Below, one piece after another: positions 51,228 through 58,880 of a stretch of DNA of 64,000 nt. The DNA comes from UBA6244 sp965140775. Lineage in GTDB: Bacteria > Bacteroidota > Bacteroidia > Bacteroidales > F082. Position numbers and translations under genes: made by a program. A model generated the notes under the pieces. It saw only the letters and a list, made by a program, of their open reading frames with translations. It was not told the DNA's origin and did not search any database. Position 1 is the stretch's first letter. The number at the start of each line of letters is the position of its first letter. The stretch spans positions 4,558,691 through 4,622,690 of the forward strand of contig OZ223471.1 in the NCBI GenBank assembly GCA_965140775.1, read 5' to 3'.

Positions 51228-52772
51228 ATGAAACCCCTGCTGTTTGTTTTCCTGTTGTTGGGCAGCATGGTATCGCTCAAAGCCGGTATTATCCCCAATA
51301 AGGTGATTGTTTCCGGTCAGGTGCTGCATGTGATTTATGGAGGTCCCGTAACCGACCATTTGGTTTATATTTCAATGACTGGAAGCGGTCCCGATCGTGG
51401 CTTGTCGTATTACAACGAAGTTTATACCGACGACGAAGGCTATTTTTATGATACCATCTTTACCAACAACCAAAGTGGTGCGGTGATGGTTTATACCCTC
51501 GATAAAAACAACAAATCATACGAAAAAGTTTCGCATTTCAGATTCATGAGTAATGTGTATTCCAACATCCTCCTGAATAATTTTGCCATCGACGCACCTT
51601 ATCAGTTCAAACCCCTGCAAGCCCGATTCAAATATGTGCAAAAGGCTTATGGAGATCGTTTCAGGTATCGTTTTTTCGATCAAACCACCAATCCGAATGT
51701 TGTTTCCCGACTCTGGGAGTTTGGTGATGGTACCACTTCCACCCAGGTGAGCCCCGAACATGTATATGCGGGCTCCGGATTGTTTCAGGTAAGTCTGACG
51801 GTTACGGTGCAGTATTACGGACATGGTTTTACCAATACCATCACCCAGTTGGTGTATATCAGTCCCCTCGAATCCTATCATTTTGGCGGACATTTATTCG
51901 TCAATCACATGCCCATCGATCTGGGGTTGGCCTACCTGTATGCCGTTGATTCGTTAAATAACTATATTCCTCTGGATACCGCTTATGTCGATACGCTGGG
52001 GTATTACTATTTCTATCAGGTTCCGGTGGGTAAATATGTGGTGAAAAGTGAACCTTCTGCTGAGTCGCAATTCTACGGCGACTGGTTGCCTACTTATTAT
52101 GGCGATGAGCTGTTTTGGCAGGACGCACAACCCATCCAACTCTCGGCCACTTCATGGGAATACAATATTAATTTGTATAACACTTCGGATTATATGCCCG
52201 GTTTGGGTTGGATTGAAGGCAAAATAGAATACGACAACCTTCCGCGTGGCATCACCCCGACCACTCCTGCCATGGGTGCCAACATCTATTTAATGGATGA
52301 AAATGATGGCATGATTATGTGTGCCAAAGCAAACGAATCGGGCGAATTTTTATTCGCTGACATGGAAACCAAAACCTATTGGGTATTTCCTGAAATCACG
52401 GGCGTAACAGCCGAAAAAATACAGATCAATTTATCGGATGAACATCCCGGATACGATAGTGTACATATTGTGGTATTTGAGCAGTTGGCTAGTGGAATTT
52501 TTAATCAGCGCGAACAAGGCGTTCACTTGCTGAGTATATATCCCAATCCGGCCTCCACAACACTTACCTTGGAAACCGGTTCGCCGGAAGATGTGCCTCT
52601 GGAAGTTCGTTTGATGGATGTGCAAGGACGTGAGGTGGGTTCATTTGTTCCCCAACCATCGGGCTTTATAACATGCTCGATTGACGTAAGCTCTGTAAAA
52701 CCGGGAGTTTATGTATTGCAAACAACCGGAAAGAAATCCACCGAAAGTCAGATTCTGATTATCAGCAAGTAG
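51228..52772 (+). CDS. Secreted PKD-domain protein with T9SS sorting domain
   Basis: From the ATG at 51228 the protein has 514 residues, with a signal peptide (LLFVFLLLGSMVSLKAG). The frame also opens 15 codons earlier at 51183. A PKD domain lies near 150-200 (RLWEFGDGTTSTQVSPEHVYAGSG). Two transthyretin-like or SdrD-B-like segments follow (YFYQVPVGKYVVKSEP, GEFLFADMETKTYWVF). The last 75 residues form a T9SS type A sorting domain (IYPNPASTTLTLETG ... VKPGVYVLQT). It is probably a surface adhesin or matrix protein. It follows the sigma/barrel pair closely and abuts cysS stop to stop. Confidence 0.88.
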   Translation: MKPLLFVFLLLGSMVSLKAGIIPNKVIVSGQVLHVIYGGPVTDHLVYISMTGSGPDRGLSYYNEVYTDDEGYFYDTIFTNNQSGAVMVYTLDKNNKSYEKVSHFRFMSNVYSNILLNNFAIDAPYQFKPLQARFKYVQKAYGDRFRYRFFDQTTNPNVVSRLWEFGDGTTSTQVSPEHVYAGSGLFQVSLTVTVQYYGHGFTNTITQLVYISPLESYHFGGHLFVNHMPIDLGLAYLYAVDSLNNYIPLDTAYVDTLGYYYFYQVPVGKYVVKSEPSAESQFYGDWLPTYYGDELFWQDAQPIQLSATSWEYNINLYNTSDYMPGLGWIEGKIEYDNLPRGITPTTPAMGANIYLMDENDGMIMCAKANESGEFLFADMETKTYWVFPEITGVTAEKIQINLSDEHPGYDSVHIVVFEQLASGIFNQREQGVHLLSIYPNPASTTLTLETGSPEDVPLEVRLMDVQGREVGSFVPQPSGFITCSIDVSSVKPGVYVLQTTGKKSTESQILIISK

Positions 52773-54239
52773 TTATTTAAAACTCCATTTTGCACCTTCT
52801 TTGGTGTCTTTCACCTGAATGTTCAGTTTATTCAGTTCATCTCTGATTTGGTCGGAGGTAGCCCAATCCTTATTTTCTTTGGCCTTTTTGCGCAATTCCA
52901 GAATGGTATCCATCAAATAGTTTACCAATTGGTCGTTTTGACCTCCTTTTTCGGGAATAAGACCCAGAATATCAAATAAAAATTCACCGAATATCTGTTT
53001 AAGTTGTTCCAGGTCGGTTGCCGTAAGGGTGGCTTTACCCTCATTTAGCTGATGGATCATTTTACTCAAATCGAAAAGCTGGGCAATGGCGATGGGCGTG
53101 TTGAAATCGTCATTCATGGCCGCTTCCAAAGCATTGATATGCTGACTGAGTTGGAATGATGAGGTAGCTGCAGGTTTCAACGAATCAATCAACGAATACG
53201 CCTCAAACAGTTTCGACATGCCTTTTTCTGCAGCCTGCAGGGCTTCGTTGGAGAAGTCGAGGGTGCTGCGGTAATGGGCTTGGAGGATGAAAAATCGAAT
53301 GGTCATGGGCGAATAAGCGCGCTCAAGGGCAGGATGGTTGCCCGAGAAAAACTCATCCATGGTGATGAAATTATTGAGTGATTTGCCCATTTTTTGCCCA
53401 TTGACGGTAATCATGTTGTTGTGCATCCAGTATTTTACCGGGTCTTTGCCTTTGGATGCGTTGGCCTGTGCAATTTCCGATTCGTGATGGGGGAAAAGCA
53501 AATCCATTCCACCTCCGTGAATATCAAATGTTTCACCCAAATACTTGGCTCCCATGGCCGAACATTCCAGGTGCCACCCCGGAAATCCCTCGCTCCAGGG
53601 CGAAGGCCAGTGCATGATGTGACGTGCATCGGCTTTTTTCCAAAGGGCAAAATCAAAACTGTTTTTCTTGTCGTCTTGTCCGGCCAGCTCACGGGTGTTT
53701 TGCAACATGTCGGCAACATTGCGCCCCGATAGTTTTCCGTATTGATAGTCTTTGTTGTATTTCTCCACATCAAAATATACCGAACCCTCCGATTCGTAAC
53801 CATATCCATTTTTAAGGATGGCTTTTACCAGCTCTATCTGCTCGATGATATGTCCCGATGCCGTGGGCTCGATACTGGGGTGGAGCACATTTAGTTGGTC
53901 CATGTTTTCGTGGTATCTGTCGGTGAAGTATTTCACCACTTCCATGGGTTCCAACTCGTCCAAACGGGCTTTTTTGCCAATTTTATCTTCTCCTTCGTCG
54001 GCGTCGTTTTCCAAATGGCCTACGTCGGTGATGTTGCGCACATATCTCACCTTATATTTCAGGTATTTCAGGTACCTGAATACGATGTCGAAGGTAATGG
54101 CCGAACGGGCATGACCCAAATGCGCATCGCCGTAAACGGTTGGACCACAGACATACATGCCCACATGAGGTGGGGCAATGGGTTCGAACAGTTGTTTTTT
54201 CCTGACCAGGGTATTATAAATGTGCAATTGGGTTTCCAT
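52773..54239 (-). CDS. cysS: Cysteinyl-tRNA synthetase
   Basis: The protein has 488 residues from the ATG at 54239 (another ATG two codons upstream is possible). It shows CGPTVYGDAHLGHARS with the HIGH-type motif, zinc ligands in CGPTVY, WHLECSAM and HHESE, and KMGKSLNN as the KMSKS motif (about 282). It charges tRNA-Cys. The C-terminal anticodon-binding region is complete. The gene abuts the convergent PKD gene with no gap, so its terminator must lie inside that gene's sequence or be absent. Confidence 0.97.
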   Translation of the reverse strand: METQLHIYNTLVRKKQLFEPIAPPHVGMYVCGPTVYGDAHLGHARSAITFDIVFRYLKYLKYKVRYVRNITDVGHLENDADEGEDKIGKKARLDELEPMEVVKYFTDRYHENMDQLNVLHPSIEPTASGHIIEQIELVKAILKNGYGYESEGSVYFDVEKYNKDYQYGKLSGRNVADMLQNTRELAGQDDKKNSFDFALWKKADARHIMHWPSPWSEGFPGWHLECSAMGAKYLGETFDIHGGGMDLLFPHHESEIAQANASKGKDPVKYWMHNNMITVNGQKMGKSLNNFITMDEFFSGNHPALERAYSPMTIRFFILQAHYRSTLDFSNEALQAAEKGMSKLFEAYSLIDSLKPAATSSFQLSQHINALEAAMNDDFNTPIAIAQLFDLSKMIHQLNEGKATLTATDLEQLKQIFGEFLFDILGLIPEKGGQNDQLVNYLMDTILELRKKAKENKDWATSDQIRDELNKLNIQVKDTKEGAKWSFK

Positions 54240-54334
54240 AACCATATGATTTGAAATGCAAAATTAAGAAAAGACACCATAACCGCCCACAATTAAATGA
54301 GTCAGTTGTTGCATCCGGTAACGATGGTGTTGCG

Positions 54335-55447
54335 TTACAGCTGTTTAACGAAACATCGTCTGCGTTTGTGCTGAATGTGGTCGTAGTTTTTCCAGGTGGT
54401 GGCGCCTTTCAGGTTGGTTTCGAACATCCCTGTGGTTTCCACATATTTTACCCCGTTCTCGAGCATGGATTGCTGCAGTTCGCTGATGAGGATGGCAGGC
54501 AAGCCAAGTTTTTGATAATGAGGATCTACACCCGTTAGAAGCAAGTCCATTACCTCGGGGTTTTTCAGGGCTTTTTTAATGTGGATAAATCCTGTTGGAA
54601 ACAAGTGTCCATTGGCTTTTTGCATGGCTTTGGAAAGGCTGGGCAAACCGATGATGAAGGCAGCCAGTTGGCCATCTTTTTTTATTACCACAATATATTT
54701 AGGAACCAGCACATCCATGTATTTCTGGGTAGCACTTTTTATCAGTTTGTCTGAAAACGGGCTCACGTAAGGCAGTTCATCGAAGGCCCTGTTGAGCAGG
54801 TAAAACACATCATTCAGATAAAGCGACATTTCCTTTTTTTCGGTCAAATGGATTACCTCCAGGTTATTTCTTTGTTTGATGATTTCCACCAATCGGGTAG
54901 CCTTTTCCGGAATTTCTTCAATTTTAAGTAAATATTCTACCCAATCGTTTTCCTTTTCGTATCCCAGACTTTCGATATGTTTTTGATAATAAGGGAAATG
55001 CATCACCGATGCGATGGATGGCAGGTAGTCGAAACCTTCGATGAGCAGTCCTTGATTGTCGAGGTTGGTAAACCCCAACGGACCATGTATGGCCACCATT
55101 CCATGGTCGTTGAGCCACTTTTCAGCAGTACTAAATAAGGCTTGGCTTACCTCCATGTCATCTATCACTTCGAAGCGGGTGAAGCGTCCCATTTCAACAC
55201 CTGTTTTTTTGTTGTAATCGTGGTTGATAATGGCACCAATGCGTCCAACACATTGTCCGTTGTTCCAGGCAGTCCAGAATTTGGCATCGCAAAAGTCGAA
55301 GGCAGGATTCGTATGCGCTGTTAATGATTTCACTTCATCCGACTTTAAGGGCGGTACCCAAAAGGGATCACCCTTGTATAGTCTGTACGGAAGATCAACA
55401 AAATCGCGCCTGTCGCGGGCGGTTACAACTTCTTTAATTTCAATCAT
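54335..55447 (-). CDS. GNAT-superfamily acyltransferase-like protein
   Basis: The protein has 370 residues from the ATG at 55447. The open frame extends 34 codons further into the promoter area and is rejected. It starts MIEIKEVVTARDRRDFVDLPYRLY and has PFWVPPLKSDE and AWNNGQCVGRIGAIINHDYN, typical of a Bacteroidota GNAT-fold family of about 370-400 residues. A second GNAT-like half contains GVDPHYQKLGLPAILISEL. The acyl donor and acceptor are unknown. It is divergent from the threonine dehydrogenase gene. Confidence 0.8.
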   Translation of the reverse strand: MIEIKEVVTARDRRDFVDLPYRLYKGDPFWVPPLKSDEVKSLTAHTNPAFDFCDAKFWTAWNNGQCVGRIGAIINHDYNKKTGVEMGRFTRFEVIDDMEVSQALFSTAEKWLNDHGMVAIHGPLGFTNLDNQGLLIEGFDYLPSIASVMHFPYYQKHIESLGYEKENDWVEYLLKIEEIPEKATRLVEIIKQRNNLEVIHLTEKKEMSLYLNDVFYLLNRAFDELPYVSPFSDKLIKSATQKYMDVLVPKYIVVIKKDGQLAAFIIGLPSLSKAMQKANGHLFPTGFIHIKKALKNPEVMDLLLTGVDPHYQKLGLPAILISELQQSMLENGVKYVETTGMFETNLKGATTWKNYDHIQHKRRRCFVKQL

Positions 55448-55513
55448 GTAGCAATAGGTGATGATTTCATCTTGCAAATATACAATATCAAAATAAGTAA
55501 TTTGGTGCTTTTG

Positions 55514-55545
55514 TTGTTTTTGATTGTGATACTTGTGTAAATTTG
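55514..55545 (+). promoter_or_regulatory. Promoter of the threonine dehydrogenase gene
   Basis: TTG (55514-55516), 21 bases, then TAAATTTG (55538-55545), an exact -7 box 25 bases before the ATG at 55571. Confidence 0.65.
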
Positions 55546-55570
55546 CCACTGTTAAAAAAATAACATAGCT

Positions 55571-56518
55571 ATGGAAAAAATTTTGGTCATTGGTTGTTCA
55601 GGACAAATAGGATCGGAATTGGTGATGGCTTTGCGTGCCAAATATGGTAACGACAACGTACATGCCACCGATATTAAGTATCCCTCGGATGAAGTGCGCG
55701 ACAGTGGTCCCGGACAAATTCTGGACGTGTTGGATTTTCAGAACCTCTTGCATTACATGGTGCGTCACAACATCACACAGGTGTATAATCTGGCGGCAGT
55801 ATTGTCGGGAAATGCCGAAAAAATACCGTTGCAAGCCTGGGATATCAATATGAAAGCCTTGATGAACACCATTTTGGCCGTTCAGCAATCGGATGCCAAA
55901 AGATTGTTTTGGCCAAGCTCCATCGCTGTTTTCGGACCCACCACACCTCGCCACAATACACCTCAGCTTACTGTGATGGAACCCAATACGGTTTATGGTA
56001 TTTCCAAACTTGCCGGCGAACGCTGGGGCGAATATTACCATCAAAAATACGGACTCGATTTCAGAAGTGTGCGCTATCCAGGATTGATAAGCTATAAAAC
56101 TGAAGCCGGCGGCGGAACCACCGATTATGCCGTAGAAATTTTTTACGAAGCCATCCGCCATGGAAAATATACCTGTTTCCTTTCGGAAGATACGGCCTTG
56201 CCCATGATGTTTATGGACGACGCCATCAACAATACCATCCGGTTGATGGAGGCTCCCGAAGAAAAATTGTCGTTGCGCTCCAGTTACAATGTGGCCGGTA
56301 TTTCGTTTACCCCCAAACAATTGGCCGCAAGCATCCAAAAATATATGCCCAAGTTCAAGATAACTTACAAACCCGATTTCCGACAAGCCATTGCCGACAG
56401 TTGGCCCGCCAGCATCGACGATAGCATTGCCCGCCGCGATTGGGGATTAACCGACGAGTTTGATCTGGATAAAATGACCAAATTGATGCTCGAAAAGGTA
56501 GAAGAAAAGCTCAAATAG
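55571..56518 (+). CDS. SDR-type L-threonine 3-dehydrogenase (epimerase-like)
   Basis: The 315-residue protein has the Rossmann GCSGQIGSEL near the start, DIKY after beta-2, and the catalytic YGISK (Tyr-x3-Lys). It has YPGLISYKTEAGGGTTDYAVEIFY, a signature I associate with the UDP-epimerase-like L-threonine dehydrogenases of Flavobacteria. It oxidises L-threonine to 2-amino-3-ketobutyrate with NAD. The partner lyase gene (kbl) is not in the window. A different nucleotide-sugar epimerase activity is less likely given the substrate-loop sequence. Confidence 0.85.
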   Translation: MEKILVIGCSGQIGSELVMALRAKYGNDNVHATDIKYPSDEVRDSGPGQILDVLDFQNLLHYMVRHNITQVYNLAAVLSGNAEKIPLQAWDINMKALMNTILAVQQSDAKRLFWPSSIAVFGPTTPRHNTPQLTVMEPNTVYGISKLAGERWGEYYHQKYGLDFRSVRYPGLISYKTEAGGGTTDYAVEIFYEAIRHGKYTCFLSEDTALPMMFMDDAINNTIRLMEAPEEKLSLRSSYNVAGISFTPKQLAASIQKYMPKFKITYKPDFRQAIADSWPASIDDSIARRDWGLTDEFDLDKMTKLMLEKVEEKLK

Positions 56519-56611
56519 CACTTTTTTAAAATTATTACATATTTATTACCCTTGTAATAATCTTAATAACAGGTTGTTGCAAGGGTTAACAATTTTTTAA
56601 CCATAAATATG

Positions 56612-56642
56612 TTGCAACATATAAAGTCGTAACGTACATTTG
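56612..56642 (+). promoter_or_regulatory. Promoter of the YceI-family gene
   Basis: TTG (56612-56614), 20 bases, then TACATTTG (56635-56642): a near-ideal phylum-type promoter, 28 bases before the ATG. Confidence 0.7.
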
Positions 56643-56670
56643 CACACTTATTAACTAACAACATACTAAC

Positions 56671-57261
56671 ATGAAAAAAACACTTGTAATACTGACGGCC
56701 TTGTTCTTTTCCACAGGCATATGGGCACAAACCAGCGAATGGACTTTCGATCATGCTCATTCGAGTATAGAGTTTAGTATCGACCACATGGTAATTTCGG
56801 AAGTAACCGGAAAATTTACCGAATTCGATGGAAAGGTAACCTCCTCCTCCAATGATTTTGAGAATGCTCAAATTGAGTTTTTCATCGAAGCCAAAAGCAT
56901 CAACACCGATAACGAAGATCGTGACAATCACTTGCGTGATGCCGACTTTTTTGATGTGGCAAAATTTCCTCAGATTGTGTTTAAAAGCACCTCTTTCGCC
57001 AAAATTGATGATAAAAATTATCTTTTATCAGGTGAACTTACCATGCATGGTGTAACAAAAGCGGTTACTTTTGACGTGAAATATGGTGGCACCGTAATCG
57101 ACCCATGGGGCAATACCAAAGCCGGATTTAAATTAACCGGTGAGCTCAATCGTAAGGATTACGGGCTAACATGGAGCAAAGCCCTTGAAACCGGAGGTCT
57201 TGTGGTGGGCGAAGAAGTTACCCTCACGGCCAGAGTTCAATTGGCAGAAGTGAACAACTAA
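56671..57261 (+). CDS. YceI-family periplasmic lipid-binding protein
   Basis: The 196-residue protein has a signal peptide (TLVILTALFFSTGIWAQ) and the YceI lipocalin-like barrel: WTFDHAHSSIEFSIDHM, RDNHLRDADFFDVAKFP, LTMHGVTKAVTFDV and LNRKDYGLTWSKALETGG. Members bind isoprenoid quinones or similar lipids in the periplasm (family knowledge). The CDGSH gene follows 11 bases later and is probably co-transcribed. Confidence 0.95.
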   Translation: MKKTLVILTALFFSTGIWAQTSEWTFDHAHSSIEFSIDHMVISEVTGKFTEFDGKVTSSSNDFENAQIEFFIEAKSINTDNEDRDNHLRDADFFDVAKFPQIVFKSTSFAKIDDKNYLLSGELTMHGVTKAVTFDVKYGGTVIDPWGNTKAGFKLTGELNRKDYGLTWSKALETGGLVVGEEVTLTARVQLAEVNN

Positions 57262-57272
57262 AATAAAAGAAC

Positions 57273-57509
57273 ATGGAAGAACCGAAAGTGGCACAAAAAA
57301 AGCCTTTTGTATTGGACATGGAACCGGGAACTTATTTCTGGTGTGCATGTGGACAGAGTTCCAAACAGCCATTCTGCGATGGCTCGCACAAAGGAACCGC
57401 TTTCCGGCCTGTAAAAGAAGAAGTTCCGGAAGCCAAAAAGGTAGCCTGGTGCGGATGTAAGCACAGTGCCAAGGCACCATTCTGCGACGGAAAACATGCC
57501 AAAATTTAA
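57273..57509 (+). CDS. Double CDGSH iron-sulfur protein
   Basis: This small protein of 78 residues has two CDGSH-type cluster motifs, each with three Cys and one His: CACGQSSKQPFCDGSHKG and CGCKHSAKAPFCDGKHAK. Each binds a 2Fe-2S cluster with the unusual 3Cys-1His ligation, as in mitoNEET-like proteins. They are thought to act in redox sensing or cluster transfer. It probably shares the YceI promoter and is followed by a terminator-like hairpin. Confidence 0.93.
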   Translation: MEEPKVAQKKPFVLDMEPGTYFWCACGQSSKQPFCDGSHKGTAFRPVKEEVPEAKKVAWCGCKHSAKAPFCDGKHAKI

Positions 57510-57526
57510 TTTATCATTGGCATCAT

Positions 57527-57565
57527 TTCAGCGGGCAAACAATCGGTTGCTCGCTGAATTGTTTT
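57527..57565 (+). terminator. Terminator-like hairpin after the CDGSH gene
   Basis: A TTCAGCG / CGCTGAA stem (57527-57533 with 57552-57558) has an inner GCAA/TTGC extension, followed by TTGTTTT. A second GNRA-type hairpin TTCCC-gaaa-GGGAA lies at 57581-57594. Confidence 0.65.
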
Positions 57566-57731
57566 AAAAGCATCTCAATTTTCCCGAAAGGGAAGTAAAC
57601 CGGCAGGTAGGGGGTTTGGACCGGATTGTGTGGATATATTGTGAACGATGGCCTGTTTATTCTGCTCATAGCCGGCTACAAACGAAGTTCTCAGGTAAAA
57701 TTGAGTCGGTTTCTTATTTTTATTGAAAGTC

Positions 57732-58340
57732 ATGAAGGAATTCTGGAATAATATGTACAACAGCAGCGATTACATTTATGGGCTTGAGCCCAATGTTTAT
57801 TATGCTGAAAATCTGAAAAAGTTAACTCCGGGCAAGGTGCTTTTTCCGGGTGAAGGTGAAGGGCGTAATGCTGTGTATGCCGCGCGGCGTGGTTGGGATG
57901 TGAGTGCTTTCGACAGTTCTGACAAGGGACGCGAAAAAGCCCTTCAATTGGCGCGCACCCACCATGTCAACATCAACTACCGGGTGGCCGATGCCGGAGA
58001 GGTGGAGTTTTCTGACGACCTGTTCGATTGTATTGTGTTGATATTCGTACATTTGCCTGCTGAGAAGCGGCAAAATTTTCATCGAAAGATGATGGGCTAC
58101 TTAAAACCCGGTGGACATATTATTTTTGAGGGGTTCAGTAAAAAGCAAATCAACCACCCGACCGGAGGCCCAAAAAATATTGACATGTTGTTTGATGAAG
58201 CAGAATTAACCAACGATTTTTCACCACTTGTAAACGACTTTAACTTGCAGTTTCTTCAAACATACCTGGATGAAGGAGCTTATCACCGCGGAAAGGCAGA
58301 AGTGGTGCGGTTTACGGCAATTAAAAAGGATACCACATGA
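57732..58340 (+). CDS. Class I SAM-dependent methyltransferase (TehB-like)
   Basis: The protein has 202 residues from the ATG at 57732 (an in-frame TTG lies three codons upstream). Motif I is VLFPGEGEGRNAVYAARRGW, followed by VSAFDSSDKGREKALQLA, DLFDCIVLIFVHLP and GYLKPGGHIIFEGFSK. This matches small TehB/UbiE-like enzymes that methylate small molecules, including tellurite or thiols. The real substrate is unknown. The MarR-type regulator starts four bases before its stop (ATGA), so the two are translationally coupled and probably functionally linked. Confidence 0.88.
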   Translation: MKEFWNNMYNSSDYIYGLEPNVYYAENLKKLTPGKVLFPGEGEGRNAVYAARRGWDVSAFDSSDKGREKALQLARTHHVNINYRVADAGEVEFSDDLFDCIVLIFVHLPAEKRQNFHRKMMGYLKPGGHIIFEGFSKKQINHPTGGPKNIDMLFDEAELTNDFSPLVNDFNLQFLQTYLDEGAYHRGKAEVVRFTAIKKDTT

Positions 58341-58783
58341 AAATTGAAGACGAAATTAAAGGGAAATTCAGGAACGAATACCATAAAGGAATTATCAACC
58401 TGATATATACCACCAACCAGCTCAATCATGGTTTTCATCAGGTGGTTAAAGCACATGGGTTGAGCATACAACAGTACAATGTGCTACGGGTTCTCCGGGG
58501 TTTTAAAAGTCAGCCATCAAGCATTGGATTTTTAAAGGAACGCATGCTCGACCAGAGTTCCGATGTCAGTCGTCTTGTGGACCGATTGGTTATCCGTGGT
58601 TTGGTGCAACGTACCGAGAGCGTTGACGATCGGCGCCAAAAGGATGTGGTGATTACACAGGAAGGGTTGGATATTCTGGCTAAAATGGATCATTGCGAGC
58701 AACAAATGGATACATTACTCAACCACCTTACGGAAGAAGAGGTAATTCAGTTAAACCAACTACTCGACAAAATACGCGGATAA
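58337..58783 (+). CDS. MarR-family transcriptional regulator
   Basis: The 148-residue protein has the winged-helix core: LSIQQYNVLRVLRGF, then the recognition region SIGFLKERMLDQSSDVSRLVDRL, and the wing RTESVDDRRQKDVVITQEG. MarR proteins are dimeric repressors that release DNA upon binding phenolic or oxidising ligands. Overlap with the methyltransferase gene suggests it controls that operon. No clear operator palindrome was identified in the short upstream gap at 57600-57730. Confidence 0.92.
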   Translation: MKIEDEIKGKFRNEYHKGIINLIYTTNQLNHGFHQVVKAHGLSIQQYNVLRVLRGFKSQPSSIGFLKERMLDQSSDVSRLVDRLVIRGLVQRTESVDDRRQKDVVITQEGLDILAKMDHCEQQMDTLLNHLTEEEVIQLNQLLDKIRG

Positions 58784-58837
58784 ACTTTGTTTTGAAAAGA
58801 AAAGTTAACGAAACCCGGATATCTCTGCAACGATAGC

Positions 58838-58845
58838 TACTTTTG
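58838..58845 (+). promoter_or_regulatory. -7 element TACTTTTG of the aryl-sulfotransferase-like gene
   Basis: An exact TAnnTTTG box lies 35 bases before the ATG at 58881. No good -33 partner was found. Confidence 0.5.
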
Positions 58846-58880
58846 CATGGTCAATAAGGAAGCATAAAATTTATCTTTAA

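Noticed and set aside
54570..54590. Canonical DnaA box TGTGGATAA (another at about 45498)
   Set aside because: Single copies inside the GNAT and ahcY coding regions, with no cluster. Chance occurrence is likely.
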